From Pirellulales bacterium (GTDB taxonomy: Bacteria > Planctomycetota > Planctomycetia > Pirellulales > Lacipirellulaceae), in the NCBI GenBank assembly GCA_019636345.1, contig JAHBXQ010000001.1:310001-374000 (forward strand): 64,000 nucleotides of DNA. Reading direction: 5' to 3'. Shown one piece after another: positions 52,771 through 62,758 of this stretch (positions within the stretch are counted from its first letter, which is position 1; each line of letters starts with the position of its first letter). The translations under genes were made by a program, and so were the position numbers. Below the pieces are notes generated by a model that saw only the letters and a program-made list of their open reading frames with translations, ran no database searches and had not been told where the DNA came from.

Positions 52771-54870
52771 ATGGCAGAGAGAGCCGCTTTGGCCACCTCC
52801 TCCGCCCTTCTTGCTGCCGCCGGGCTGGATATGGCGACCGTCACCGAACCGTTCATCGCCGACGATCGCGCCGTTGCCGGGCCGGCGTTCGGCAGTCTCC
52901 CGGTTGCCGACCCCCCCCTAGACGGTCCGTCTCCTGCGCTCGTCGATTCCGAGTCGGTCGCCTGGGTGGCCAGCTTAGTCGTGCATGTCGTGCTGATGGT
53001 CGCACTGGCTGCGGCGTCCCTCGCACTGCCGGCGCGCGAGGCCGACCTGGGGCTCGCTTTCGAACCGCTCGATCTGCCCGAGGAGGTCGAGATTGCCGAG
53101 GAGTTCGCCTCGGCTGACGACGAATACGACGCGCTCGGGGCGCTGAGCGCCGGCGGAATGGACTCGGCGCTTGCCTCGGCCCCGCAGTTGTCGCTCGAGT
53201 CGCTGGTGTCGATCGACGAGCCGCTGACGCCGGTCGTCGCCGAAGCGGCGCCGCTCGATTTGATGCGCAACGCCCTTGAAGCGCCGGAGAAGTTCGACGC
53301 CCCGCTCGCCCAGGGGGTCGGCAGCGTCGGCGCCACAGGGGCCGAGGGCGCCATCGACCGGATCACCCACGAGATCCTCGCTTCGCTGCAGCAGCGCCCC
53401 ACGCTGGTCGTCTGGATGTTCGACCAATCGGGCAGCATGCGCACTGAGCGCGAGGCGGTGCTGAAACGATTTCGACGCATCTACGACGAACTGGGTGTGA
53501 TCGAGGCGGCCGAGAATCCCGCGTTCCGACGACACAAAGACAAGCCGCTGCTGACGGCGGTCGTCGGCTTCGATGCCGAACCCCGCGCCCTTACCCCGGA
53601 GCCCACCGACGACTTCGCCGCGATCGAGCTCGCGATCAAGTCGATGCGCGACGCCGACACGCAGGTCGAGAACGTGTTCACCGCCGTCGCCATGGCCGCG
53701 GAGAAGTACCGCCGATACCGTTCGGCGAGTCAGGGAGGCCGCAACGTGATGATCGTCGTGTTCACCGACGAATCGGGGGACGACGCCGCGGCGCTCGACG
53801 AGGCGGTCGATCTGTGCCGCAAGAGCGCGATCCCCGTCTACGTCGTGGGCCGACCGGCGCCGTTCGGGCGACAGTTCGCCCGCGTCAAATGGGTCGATCC
53901 CGACCCGCGGTACGACCAGCGACCGCAGTGGCCCCCGGTGCGGCTGGGACCCGAGTCGCTCCTGCCCGAGCGGCTCAAGCTGTCGTTCGCCGACGGCCGC
54001 GACCGGGGCGAGATCGAGGAACTGCTCGATTCGGGGTTTGGTCCCTACGCCCTCACGCGGCTCTGCTTCGAGACCGGCGGCATCTACTTCACCGTCCACC
54101 CTAACCGCACGCTGGGACGTTCGATAGGCCCGGGCGAGATCGACACGTTGGCGGTTCACTTTGCGAGGTTCTTCGATCCCGACGTCATGGTCCGCTATCA
54201 GCCCGAGTACGTCTCGGTCGCGCAGTACGAACGGCTGATCGGATCGAATCGCGCCCGGCGAGCGCTCGTCGAGGCGGCCGCGCTCACTTGGACCGCGACG
54301 ATGGAGAACGTCCGTCTGCGCTTTCCCAAACGGGACGAAGCGGAGCTCGCCCAAGCGTTGACGACCGCTCAACGCACCGCAGCCGTGTTGCAGCCGAAGA
54401 TTGACCGCGTCGTGCAGATCCTCGCGACCGGAGCCGAGGATCGCGACCGGCTTGCCGAGCCGCGGTGGCAGGCCGGGTACGACTTGGCGATGGGGCGGGC
54501 CCTGGCGGTCCAGGTTCGCACGGCCGGCTACAACGCCATGCTCGCTCAGGCGAAGCAGGGGATGCCCTTCAAGAGCGAGCGGAACAACACCTGGATCCTG
54601 CGCCCGGGGTCGGACTTTCCCAACAGCGCGCTGGAGAAGACGGCGCAGCGGTCGCGCGAGTATCTCGACCGGGTCGTCGCCGAGCACCCGGGGACTCCGT
54701 GGCACTACCTCGCCCAGCGCGAACTGGCCGTGCCGCTGGGCTGGCAATGGACCGAAGGCTACACCCCCCTGCCCCGACAGAACCCGCCGAACAACAATCG
54801 CCCCCCCCGCCCGCAGCAGGACCGGCCGATCCCCGAAGGCCCGCCCCGCCGCGACCCGCCGCCGTTGTGA
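52771..54870 (+). CDS. Von Willebrand factor A-domain membrane protein
   Basis: About 699 aa. One transmembrane helix near residue 60-85 (WVASLVVHVVLMVALAAASLAL) places the rest outside the cytoplasm or facing the membrane. The VWA domain carries a MIDAS motif MFDQSGSM and a later VFTDESGDD. A large C-terminal helical region and a proline-rich tail (NNRPPRPQQDRPIPEG) follow. VWA proteins mediate metal-dependent protein binding. ATG 52771 is chosen as the last start before the conserved part; a longer frame begins at 52615. Not part of a recognisable operon. Confidence 0.82.
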   Translation: MAERAALATSSALLAAAGLDMATVTEPFIADDRAVAGPAFGSLPVADPPLDGPSPALVDSESVAWVASLVVHVVLMVALAAASLALPAREADLGLAFEPLDLPEEVEIAEEFASADDEYDALGALSAGGMDSALASAPQLSLESLVSIDEPLTPVVAEAAPLDLMRNALEAPEKFDAPLAQGVGSVGATGAEGAIDRITHEILASLQQRPTLVVWMFDQSGSMRTEREAVLKRFRRIYDELGVIEAAENPAFRRHKDKPLLTAVVGFDAEPRALTPEPTDDFAAIELAIKSMRDADTQVENVFTAVAMAAEKYRRYRSASQGGRNVMIVVFTDESGDDAAALDEAVDLCRKSAIPVYVVGRPAPFGRQFARVKWVDPDPRYDQRPQWPPVRLGPESLLPERLKLSFADGRDRGEIEELLDSGFGPYALTRLCFETGGIYFTVHPNRTLGRSIGPGEIDTLAVHFARFFDPDVMVRYQPEYVSVAQYERLIGSNRARRALVEAAALTWTATMENVRLRFPKRDEAELAQALTTAQRTAAVLQPKIDRVVQILATGAEDRDRLAEPRWQAGYDLAMGRALAVQVRTAGYNAMLAQAKQGMPFKSERNNTWILRPGSDFPNSALEKTAQRSREYLDRVVAEHPGTPWHYLAQRELAVPLGWQWTEGYTPLPRQNPPNNNRPPRPQQDRPIPEGPPRRDPPPL

Positions 54871-54976
54871 TGACGAAGTTTTCGCGCCATGGGGACCGAG
54901 GGACAATTGCCCCGGTTTTCGCCGCCAGCGATGATAGGAGCGTGAGCGTCGCTCGATCGCACCCCGAGACGGTGAT

Positions 54977-55885
54977 ATGTGGCTGAAACTGAGAACGTGG
55001 CTTGCCGAAGTCGACGGCTTGTTGCGGGGCGAATCGACGGCGCCTGAGCTTCTCGCGAAAACCGGCGACGTTTCCGTCAGTGTTCGCCGCACGCTGGGCG
55101 CCATCATTCTCTTGTGCATGATCTACGGACTATGCATGGGGAGCTACTCGCTGCTGAAAGCGACGCCCCCCGAATTGGCCGGCGGGGCGGACCGGTGTTG
55201 GCAGCTTGTGGCGTCCATGGTGAAGACGCCGCTGGTGTTTTTGCTGACTCTCCTGGTGACGTTCCCTTCGCTGTACGTGCTCAACGCATTGATCGGATCA
55301 AGGCTGCGCGCCGACGGCTTGTGCCGATTGCTGACGGCGGCTGTCGCAGTGAATGCTGCGGTGCTCGCCTCCTTGGGCCCGATCGTCGCCTTTTTCTCGG
55401 TCAGCACGAACAGTCACCCGTTCGTCGTGGTGATGAACGTCGCGATGTTCTCGATCGCGGGGTTCCTGGGACTCGCGTTCCTGTTGCAGACATTGCATCG
55501 ACTCACGGTCCTGGTCGAGTCGCGAGTCGCCCGGGACCTCCCGGCGAAGCGAGTCGAGGCAAGTCAATCGCACTTTGGCCCTGAGACGGCAGGCCAATCT
55601 CCCGACGATTCGCCGAGCGACGCTGCAAGCGCGGCGCTGCTCGAAAAGAAGTCCCTTGATTCCAGCCCGCTGGAGATGCCGGCGGGTCAATCGCTTGCGC
55701 AGCGTACGCGATTGATCTTCCGCTGCTGGGTCGTCCTGTTTGCGCTGGTGGGCGCCCAAATGGGGTGGGTCATGCGGCCGTTCATCGGCTCGCCTGACTT
55801 GCCGTTCACCTGGTTCCGCGAGCGGCAGTCGAACTTCTTTACGGCCGTTCTCCACGCCCTCGGCAAGCTGCTTTTCGGCGAATGA
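54977..55885 (+). CDS. Multipass membrane protein, paralogue 1
   Basis: 302 aa with four or five predicted transmembrane helices (for example RRTLGAIILLCMIYGLCMG, KTPLVFLLTLLVTFPSLYVL, VAFFSVSTNSHPFVVVMNVAM and LVGAQMGWVMRPFIG). It resembles the next gene in the segments V/MVKTPLVFLL...FPSLYVL and QMGWVMRPFIGSPD, so the two arose by duplication. Function unknown. It overlaps the next gene by 4 bp (ATGA). Confidence 0.78.
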   Translation: MWLKLRTWLAEVDGLLRGESTAPELLAKTGDVSVSVRRTLGAIILLCMIYGLCMGSYSLLKATPPELAGGADRCWQLVASMVKTPLVFLLTLLVTFPSLYVLNALIGSRLRADGLCRLLTAAVAVNAAVLASLGPIVAFFSVSTNSHPFVVVMNVAMFSIAGFLGLAFLLQTLHRLTVLVESRVARDLPAKRVEASQSHFGPETAGQSPDDSPSDAASAALLEKKSLDSSPLEMPAGQSLAQRTRLIFRCWVVLFALVGAQMGWVMRPFIGSPDLPFTWFRERQSNFFTAVLHALGKLLFGE

Positions 55886-56610
55886 CGCTTTCCGACGCAT
55901 CGACGCGAACTCAAGGACCCTGGCGGACGATGGTTTCGCTCCTGGGCACTGCCGACGACGTGCTTCGACGAGCGGAGTGGACGACCCGTTCCGAGCGGAT
56001 GGGTCCGGCCGTCGCCCGGCTCGCGGTTTGCTTGCTGGTCTTTTCCCTGTGGTACGGGGCGGCCATGGGGACGTTCCGCGGACTGACTGGCCAAGACCAG
56101 TGGCTCTTGCAGACGTTCTATTCCGCAGTGAAGGTCCCCCTACTGTTGTCGGGGGCGTTTCTCATCGGGCTCCCCAGCTTTTTTGTGTTGTGCACCTTGT
56201 GGGGCTTGCGACGCGACTTTGGCGAAGCGCTGCGTGCCCTGATCGCCGCTCAGGCCGGACTGGCGATCGTGCTCGCGTCGCTCAGCCCGTTGACGATGAC
56301 CTGGTACGCTTCGTCCGCACGCTACGATCAGGCGCTCGCGTTCAACGGCGCCATGTTCGCCGTCGCCAGTCTCGCTGCGCAATTCTTGCTGCGGGCGTTC
56401 TTTCGGCCCCTCGTGCGGCGCGATCCGCGCCACCGCAAATTGCTCGTCGCGTGGGCGGCGATCTACGTACTCGTGGCGATCCAACTCGCTTGGCTGTTGC
56501 GCCCCTTCCTGGGTGCGCCGGACAGGGAAGTTCAGTTCTTCCGGCCCGAGGCGTGGGACAACGCCTACGTCAAGATCGTCCAGATTGCCTGGAGGGCGTT
56601 GGGGTTCTGA
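55882..56610 (+). CDS. Multipass membrane protein, paralogue 2
   Basis: 242 aa with about five transmembrane helices. Shares with the gene before it the motifs AVKVPLLLSGAFLIGLPSFFVL and QLAWLLRPFLGAPD. The shorter length lies in the linker between helices 4 and 5. It is translationally coupled to its paralogue, so the two may form a heteromeric membrane complex. Function unknown; no transporter or enzyme signature visible. Confidence 0.78.
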   Translation: MTLSDASTRTQGPWRTMVSLLGTADDVLRRAEWTTRSERMGPAVARLAVCLLVFSLWYGAAMGTFRGLTGQDQWLLQTFYSAVKVPLLLSGAFLIGLPSFFVLCTLWGLRRDFGEALRALIAAQAGLAIVLASLSPLTMTWYASSARYDQALAFNGAMFAVASLAAQFLLRAFFRPLVRRDPRHRKLLVAWAAIYVLVAIQLAWLLRPFLGAPDREVQFFRPEAWDNAYVKIVQIAWRALGF

Positions 56611-56673
56611 TCCCGATCGGTCGCTTCTTGCCCCCGGTCATTGCCCGGGGGCTCACGGGGAGCCCGTCGCACG

Positions 56674-57345
56674 CTACTGATTCGCCACCGCGTCCAGCGC
56701 GAACTCGCTGTTCGGGTTGTGTTTGTAGAAGTGCTCGGCGATCTTCGTCGAGATGACCTCGACGAACTGTCGCTGAAACGCGTGCACCGGCTTGTCGGCC
56801 GCGGGGATGCCGCTGTTGCGGGGGAAGAGGACCTGACCGAGTTGCCGATCCCACATCAGCTTGCCGCGCTCGTTCATGTCGTACACCGACACCGTAACGT
56901 CCGCATTGCCTTGGTACAACGTCTTCCCTTTGTACAGCTCGAAGTCGTCGAGCTCGATGTACACGACGCGGGTCGCCTTGACGCTGCGGCCTAGGTCCTT
57001 GAAGTTCTCCCAATCCTGCTCGTCGATCCAGTTGTCGACCTCGCGCTGGCTCACCACGTCGATCTTCTTGACGTTCTGTTCGAGCAAATTGGCGACTCGT
57101 TCGCCGACGGCCCGGGCGGCGCCGGCGTGGCGATACTCTTGCGACGACGGAGGCCGGCAGACGACCACCACGCGCTGATTCTCAAGATCGCTGCACTCCG
57201 CGGGAACGACGTTGCCCCCCTGGAACAGGTAGACCCCCGTGGCGATGATCGAGCCGATGCATCCGGTTCCCGTCGCCAGCAGGATCGCGGCAGCGAGCAA
57301 GGCCGCGCGATGAACAGTCGGGGCGTGGGCGAATGTGCGATCCAT
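56674..57345 (-). CDS. Lipoprotein of unknown function
   Basis: 223 aa. Signal and lipobox LLAAAILLATGTGC at the N-terminus. The rest is a mixed alpha/beta domain with RVVVVCRPPSSQEYRHAGA and TRVVYIELDDFELYKGKTLY followed by VTVSVYDMNERGKLMWDRQLG, of a type found in planctomycete proteins similar to periplasmic components that carry a LolB- or Curli-type fold; I do not assign a function. ATG 57345 has AAGGA upstream. A longer frame to 57819 is rejected. Confidence 0.75.
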   Translation of the reverse strand: MDRTFAHAPTVHRAALLAAAILLATGTGCIGSIIATGVYLFQGGNVVPAECSDLENQRVVVVCRPPSSQEYRHAGAARAVGERVANLLEQNVKKIDVVSQREVDNWIDEQDWENFKDLGRSVKATRVVYIELDDFELYKGKTLYQGNADVTVSVYDMNERGKLMWDRQLGQVLFPRNSGIPAADKPVHAFQRQFVEVISTKIAEHFYKHNPNSEFALDAVANQ

Positions 57346-57425
57346 GCGTCGATCCTTGCGGGCGCGGCCCGCGACGGAGGAGGTGTTTCGGTTCGAGCGA
57401 GCGGTCAACTCGCGGCAGTCGGTCG

Positions 57426-57836
57426 TCAACCCACGGCCAGGCGTCGCACCCAGTCCAGGGCGGCGACCCCCAGCAGGACAGTTCCGGCATACACGACGCC
57501 GTCCCATCGCGGACGGCGCCACGGCCACGCGCCGCGGGCCGCGGCCCACGCGAGCCACGGCGCACCGAGGAGCGCCGCCACGGCGAGCCCGGCGCCGGCC
57601 AGATTCGCCGCCGCCGCTCGCGCGACGTCGCTGCGCACCAGGCAGGCCCAGGCCGTAGTCATGCCGCACGACGGACAGGCGAACCCCGTCCAATCGCGAA
57701 ATGAACACGGCCCCCACCCGAATTGCTCGTGCGTTCCGTAACCGCGGGGGTCGGGCGTCGCCGTCGCGGCGGCAGCCACGAGCGCGGCCAGGACGGCCGC
57801 CCCCAGGGCGGCCAGCCAACGGTCGCGCCGCGACAT
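57426..57836 (-). CDS. DUF2752-like membrane protein
   Basis: About 136 aa with three hydrophobic segments (LAALGAAVLAALVAAAATA; VARAAAANLAGAGLAVAALLGAPWLAWA; VVYAGTVLLGVAALDWV). The centre has the DUF2752 hallmark FACPSCGMTTAW. The family is common in Bacteroidetes and Planctomycetes and its function is unknown. ATG 57836 is used; GTG 57887 is an alternative because no start has a good ribosome-binding site. Confidence 0.78.
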   Translation of the reverse strand: MSRRDRWLAALGAAVLAALVAAAATATPDPRGYGTHEQFGWGPCSFRDWTGFACPSCGMTTAWACLVRSDVARAAAANLAGAGLAVAALLGAPWLAWAAARGAWPWRRPRWDGVVYAGTVLLGVAALDWVRRLAVG

Positions 57837-58173
57837 CGATTGCGACGAAGCTCGAATCTCGGCGATCTCGGTTTGCTCGGGCGTCACGGAGGGACTACCT
57901 AGCCGCGCGGAGAGTAGGAAACGGTCGCCCAAACTGCAAGGCGAATCAAACGAGCGGTGGCGCCGAGTGGCTCGCCCTCCTCGGCGGCGCTCTCACGACG
58001 ACAACCGCCTTCCTTCCGAGAACCGCAAACAGCATGCATTCCTGCTTGCTGCGAGTTCGGGGCTGTCTGGAATCAACAATTCGACCTGACCGCTTCTTGG
58101 CTGCAATCGGGGGCTGCAAGTCCGTCTAATCGCGAACTTCAAGCATGCAGTCGTGTGCCGACGTTGTCCCGGT

Positions 58174-58992
58174 TTACCGCTTGCTAGCAAGCGCTGCGAG
58201 CGCCGGCACGTCCGCTTCGTACACGCACAACCGGGCGATCGCCACGGCTCGGCCCGTGTCATCGTCGGCCTCGATCACCGCGCCGTTGATGCGCACGTCG
58301 CCGCTGGCGACTTCGAATTGCGTCGGGTTAGCCGTCAACTTGGTCTCCATCACGCGGTCGATCCGCCGCCCGAGGATGCTGTCGTGCGGGCCGGTCATTC
58401 CCACGTCGCACTGAAACGCCGTTCCGCCGGGCAGGATCTGCTCGTCCGCCGTGGCGACGTGCGTGTGGGTCCCCAGTACGGCCGTCGCCCGGCCGTCGAA
58501 GTATCGGCCCAAGAGTTGCGCCTCGCTGGTCGCTTCGACGTGGATGTCGACCATCCGCACCGTCACGTCCCCCGGCATCGCAGCGAGGGCCCGATCCGCG
58601 GCTCGCCAGGGATTGTCGACGGGGTTCATGAACAACTGCCCCAGCACGCAGCAGAACCCCACCTGCCCCCCGTTGCGAGCCGGGACCGTCGCCCAAGTGC
58701 GGCCCACGGCCTCTTCGGGCAGATTGGCGGGGCGCACGATGTTCGCTTCGCGCTCGAGCACGGATTGGATCTCTCGCCGCCGGTAGACATGGTCCCCCAG
58801 CGTGATCCCGTCGACCCCGGCTGCGATCAGGTCCTTGTAGATCTGCGGCGTGAGTCCCGACCCCCCGGCCGCGTTCTCGGCGTTGACGATCACCGCGTCG
58901 AGTCGCTCGCGCACGATCAGCCCCGGGAGGGCGTCGCAAATAATATCGCGCCCGGGCCGTCCGACGACGTCGCCAATGAACAATACCCGCAC
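58174..58992 (-). CDS. YmdB-type metallophosphoesterase
   Basis: About 272 aa, starting at GTG 58992. Metal-binding motifs: FIGDVVGRPGR, VNAENAAGGSGLT, TLGDHVYRRRE, VLGTHTHVATAD. This is the TIGR00282/YmdB family of phosphodiesterases, which in Bacillus cleave 2',3'-cyclic nucleotides and act near RNase Y. The gene is 47 bp downstream of rny on the same strand, the same neighbour as in Bacillus. All residues seen are consistent with activity. Confidence 0.9.
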   Translation of the reverse strand: MRVLFIGDVVGRPGRDIICDALPGLIVRERLDAVIVNAENAAGGSGLTPQIYKDLIAAGVDGITLGDHVYRRREIQSVLEREANIVRPANLPEEAVGRTWATVPARNGGQVGFCCVLGQLFMNPVDNPWRAADRALAAMPGDVTVRMVDIHVEATSEAQLLGRYFDGRATAVLGTHTHVATADEQILPGGTAFQCDVGMTGPHDSILGRRIDRVMETKLTANPTQFEVASGDVRINGAVIEADDDTGRAVAIARLCVYEADVPALAALASKR

Positions 58993-59039
58993 GGCTGTCT
59001 CTTCAACGCTGAGTGAGACTCTGCATTCGCCAATAATCG

Positions 59040-60635
59040 CTATCGCGCCAGTTCCGTCACGCGCGTCTCGCGGATGAGCGTCACCTTGATCTCGCCGGGA
59101 TACGTGAGCTGTTGCTCGAACGAGTTGGCGATGTCGCGGCAGATCTTCGCGGCGGATTCGTCGGTCGTGTCGTCGGCGCTGACGATCACCCGCACCTCGC
59201 GCCCGGCCTGGATTGCGAACGCCTGCTGCACCCCAGAGAAGCTCGTGGCGATCGTTTCCAGTTCTTCCATCCGCTTGATATACCGATCGAGCGACTCCCG
59301 CCGAGCGCCGGGACGCGACGCGCTGCACGCGTCGGCCGCCGCCACCAGCACCGTGTAGGGCATGTCGGGTCGGATGTCGTCGTGGTGCCCCAGGGCCGCG
59401 TGGACGACTTCGGGCCCTTCGCCGAACCGCTTGAGCAAATCGGCGCCGATCTTCGGGTGCCCCCCCTCCTGGTCGTGGTCGGCCGCTTTGCCGATGTCGT
59501 GCAGCAGCCCGGCCCGCCGCGCCAGGTCTCCGTCCATCCCCAGTTCCTCGGCCAGCATGCCCGCGATGAAGCAGACCTCGATCGAGTGCCGCAGCACGTT
59601 CTGGCTGTAGCTGGTGCGATAACGGAGCCGCCCCAGCAACTCGACGACTTTCTTGTGGAGCCCGAACACGTCGGCCTCCTGCATCGCCTCCTCGCCGTGC
59701 TTCATGATGGCGGCCTCGACCTCCTTCTCGGTCTCGGCGACAAGCTCCTCGATTCGGGTCGGGTGGATCCGCCCGTCGGCGATCAGCTTCGACAGGGCGA
59801 TTCGGGCGATCTCCCGCCGCACGGGGTCGAACGCGCTGACGATGACCACCCCGGGAGTGTCGTCGATGATGACGTCCACGCCGGTCGCTTTTTCGATCGC
59901 CCGGATGTTCCGCCCTTCGCGGCCGATGATGCGACCCTTCATCTCGTCGTTGGGGATGTCGACCGTGCTGGTCGTCGATTCGGCCGTATGAGCCGCGGCG
60001 AACCGCTGGATCGCGGTGATCAGCATTTCCCGGCTTTGTTCCTGCACCTTTTGCTCCGCCTCGCGCTGATAGCGAAGCACAAGCGCGCCCTGTTCCTTGA
60101 CGAGCTCCTTCTCCAATCGGCTGAGCAGCCTCGCCTCGGCGTCGGCGGGGCTCAGGCCGCTCAGTTGGTGCATCGTCTGGCGTTCGAGATCCAGCAGGTC
60201 GTCCAGTTCCTTCTGCCGCCGGCCCGCGTCCTCCAGCTTTTCGGCGAGGCGGCGCTGGTTCCCCTCGACCATTTTCTCCTGCTTGGCGAGCTGCTCGGCT
60301 CGGACGGTTTGTGCGTCTTCGAGCTTGTCGAGCTGCCGTTCCCGCTCGTGGAGTTGACGTCGGATTTCCTCGTTTTCCTTTTCAAGCTTGGCCTTTTCTT
60401 GGAGGGCCATCTCGCGGGCTTCGATCTGGGCCTCCTTGCGGCGCGCAGCGGCCTCAGTCTCGGCCCGTTGCAGGATCAGCGCCGCCTCCTTGTCGGCGTC
60501 GCGGCGACGGAGGTAGTCGAGCCCCTTGACGGCGCCCATGCCCAGCAGAGCCGCCGCAAGCACCGCGGCGGTGGTCTGCCCGTCGGTCAGGGCCAAGAGC
60601 CCAGGAAGAAGCGTTCCAAGTCCAGCGACAATCAT
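59040..60635 (-). CDS. rny: Ribonuclease Y
   Basis: 531 aa. An N-terminal transmembrane helix ([20 protein letters not shown]), then a long coiled coil with [20 protein letters not shown], a KH domain ([19 protein letters not shown]) and an HD domain with [19 protein letters not shown]. The family makes endonucleolytic cuts in mRNA at the inner face of the membrane. Length and domain order are standard. Upstream of the YmdB-like gene, it forms an RNA-turnover pair. Confidence 0.97.
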   Translation of the reverse strand: MIVAGLGTLLPGLLALTDGQTTAAVLAAALLGMGAVKGLDYLRRRDADKEAALILQRAETEAAARRKEAQIEAREMALQEKAKLEKENEEIRRQLHERERQLDKLEDAQTVRAEQLAKQEKMVEGNQRRLAEKLEDAGRRQKELDDLLDLERQTMHQLSGLSPADAEARLLSRLEKELVKEQGALVLRYQREAEQKVQEQSREMLITAIQRFAAAHTAESTTSTVDIPNDEMKGRIIGREGRNIRAIEKATGVDVIIDDTPGVVIVSAFDPVRREIARIALSKLIADGRIHPTRIEELVAETEKEVEAAIMKHGEEAMQEADVFGLHKKVVELLGRLRYRTSYSQNVLRHSIEVCFIAGMLAEELGMDGDLARRAGLLHDIGKAADHDQEGGHPKIGADLLKRFGEGPEVVHAALGHHDDIRPDMPYTVLVAAADACSASRPGARRESLDRYIKRMEELETIATSFSGVQQAFAIQAGREVRVIVSADDTTDESAAKICRDIANSFEQQLTYPGEIKVTLIRETRVTELAR

Positions 60636-60796
60636 GGCCTATGTTCCAGCAGGTGAACCGCAGGGAATCTCGCGGATCCGCGGCGTCCAAGACCGAGCGA
60701 GCGGAAACCGGCGCGATTGCCAGCCGGTCGACGAGAAGGGATCGCGAGACGGCGCACCAGCGCCGGCGACCCGACAAGACGAAGCGGAGATTCAGG

Positions 60797-61075
60797 TTAA
60801 CGCCCGCGGCGCTCCGACCGACCGCCGTGAGACAGCGGCCCCCCGGCGACCGTCGCTGCGGCCAGTCGGCCGCGCCCTCGACGATCGCAAGGATGGAGAG
60901 GCGGACCGCGCAGCTCGGGAACGGCCGCAAAGGCCCCCCGCACCGGCGCGGCGATCATCGCAGCCGCGACCCCGAGCGAAGCGACGGTTGGTCGGCGCAC
61001 GTTTCCCCCGACGGCAAGCCAAAGCCCTGCCGCGGACGCAAGCATCGCCAAAAGGACCAGCACCAACGCCATCAT
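60797..61075 (-). CDS. Possible small membrane protein
   Basis: About 92 aa from ATG 61075. Two hydrophobic stretches (ALVLVLLAMLASAAGLWLAV, VASLGVAAAMIAAPVRGAFA) followed by an Arg-rich tail. No family recognised and composition is close to GC-driven background, so this may not be a gene. It lies between rny and tilS on the rny strand. Confidence 0.3.
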   Translation of the reverse strand: MMALVLVLLAMLASAAGLWLAVGGNVRRPTVASLGVAAAMIAAPVRGAFAAVPELRGPPLHPCDRRGRGRLAAATVAGGPLSHGGRSERRGR

Positions 61076-61491
61076 CTCGAAACCTCGGCCGCGTCGCAGG
61101 AACCTGACGCTTGCCCTGGTTGACTTCTCGAACGAACGACTCAAAACAATCGCAACGGCCCGATCTCGCCGCGGGGTCGCGGACGTTCGGACGCGTAGTG
61201 GATACGCATGCTCATAGCGGCGCAAGCGGCGGGGCCCGCGGAGGGCCTCAGAACCTCTCGCTGCCGGCTCGCAAATGCTCGGCAGGGCGGCCTTTGCGTC
61301 GAATCTGTACAATATCAAATCTCCCCCCGGCTGCAAATGGCGGAGAACGCGACTTGGCCATTCAAGGGGAGTTCGTTGCTCCCGCGAGAGAGTGACGCGC
61401 CGGTCCGCCGGAACCGCGCACTCCCCCCCTGGCGACCGACTTGCCTCCGCTCTGCACCGACCCCAGCGTCCATGAACTCCACGCCGGCCCG
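61076..61491. other. Intergenic region before tilS
   Basis: 416 bp with no convincing gene on either strand. The plus-strand frame of tilS is open upstream to 61441, but the sequence before 61492 looks unlike the family. Confidence 0.4.
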
Positions 61492-62598
61492 ATGGATGAC
61501 TTGAGCCGCATCGCGACTCGCTCGTGGCCCGCCGCGGCCTGGCGCGACGTGCATGTCGTCGTCGCCGTTTCCGGCGGGGTCGACAGCCTGGCTCTCGCCG
61601 CGGGGCTGATTGCCGCCAAGCGCACGGCTGGCGGGGCGGGTCGACTCTGGCTAGGGCACGTCAACCACCAGCTTCGCGACGCCGAATCCGACCGGCAGGA
61701 ACAGTGGGTCGCCGCACTCGCGGGGCGGCTTCAGACGCCGCTCGCGGTCGAGCGGCGCCCCGTGAGCCAGCGCGCCCGACGCGATGGTGATGGCGTCGAG
61801 GCCGCGGCGCGGGCCGAGCGGTACGCCGCGCTTGCCGAGATGGCCGAGGCCCGGGGTGCGCGGTACGTGGCCGTCGGCCATACCCGCGACGATCAAGTTG
61901 AAACCGTGTTGATGCGGCTGCAACGGGGCGCGGGCTTGCGCGGTTTGGGGGGGATGCAGCGATGTCGGCCCCTGAGCCCTAGCGTGTCGCTCGTTCGCCC
62001 GCTGCTCGCTGCAACGCGGCAGGAATTGCTTGCCGCGCTCGAAGCGGCGGGACTCGAGTGGTTCCACGATTCCTCGAACGACGACCCGCTGTACGCCCGC
62101 AACCGGGTGCGGCACGAATTGCTGCCGGCGCTTCGTTCCGTCGCGGGGCCGGACCTCGACGCGGCGATTCTCGAACTGGCCGACGACGCCCGCGAGGCGT
62201 GCTCCCTGGTCGAATCGCAGGCGCAGGTCGTGCTTGCAGAATGCCGCTGCAGCCAGGACGCCGTGAGGACGCGGGAGGAGGCGGCGCGGCCCAGCCCGTG
62301 CGCCGCTGGCGCCGCAGAGCCTCGCATTCCCCGATTAACCCGCCACGACGATCGTGAGCGTCGTCTGATCCGCTTGGATCGCGAACGGCTCGCTGCGGAG
62401 TCGCCTTGGATGCGCGCAGAGGTCTTGCGAGCCGCTTGGCGCGAGGTCGCTCTGCCCGAGCAAGCGATGACCCGCCGGCATTGGCAGCAGCTTGCCCAGC
62501 TTGCCGAGTCGAAGTCGGGCGCGACCCTCAACCTCCCTGGCAACCTGCGGGCGATCGTCGCGGGCGACGTGCTGGCGATCAACGCGCAGGGCCGCTAG
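61492..62598 (+). CDS. tilS: tRNA(Ile)-lysidine synthetase TilS
   Basis: About 368 aa. PP-loop ATP pyrophosphatase motif VAVSGGVDSLAL at residues 22-33, HVNHQLRDAESDRQE, GHTRDDQVETVLMRL and WFHDSSNDDPLYARNRVRHELLP are all characteristic. The enzyme converts C34 of tRNA-Ile2(CAU) to lysidine so that it reads AUA, an essential function. The last third (about 260-368) is the variable C-terminal domain. Its substrate gene, the intron-bearing tRNA-Ile2, is on the mobile element about 33 kb away. Confidence 0.93.
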   Translation: MDDLSRIATRSWPAAAWRDVHVVVAVSGGVDSLALAAGLIAAKRTAGGAGRLWLGHVNHQLRDAESDRQEQWVAALAGRLQTPLAVERRPVSQRARRDGDGVEAAARAERYAALAEMAEARGARYVAVGHTRDDQVETVLMRLQRGAGLRGLGGMQRCRPLSPSVSLVRPLLAATRQELLAALEAAGLEWFHDSSNDDPLYARNRVRHELLPALRSVAGPDLDAAILELADDAREACSLVESQAQVVLAECRCSQDAVRTREEAARPSPCAAGAAEPRIPRLTRHDDRERRLIRLDRERLAAESPWMRAEVLRAAWREVALPEQAMTRRHWQQLAQLAESKSGATLNLPGNLRAIVAGDVLAINAQGR

Positions 62599-62758
62599 CT
62601 GCCGGGTCTGCCTTGACCGCCCCTTGCCGGCGTATCTACCATCCCCCGCCCGGTTTGCGCTCACGGTGCGCGCCGGCGGCGGTTGTACGCCTCCGATTCC
62701 CTCGCGTCTATCCCAGGTCCGAATCATCCTCGCGCGGCTGATCGACTCCTGCTGGTCC

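Noticed and set aside
52975-55119. 714-codon minus-strand frame opposite the VWA gene
   Set aside because: Arg/His/Gly-rich shadow; the plus frame has a MIDAS motif and transmembrane helix.
59112-60656. 514-codon plus-strand frame opposite rny
   Set aside because: It is a shadow of RNase Y produced by GC-rich codons; no domain appears.
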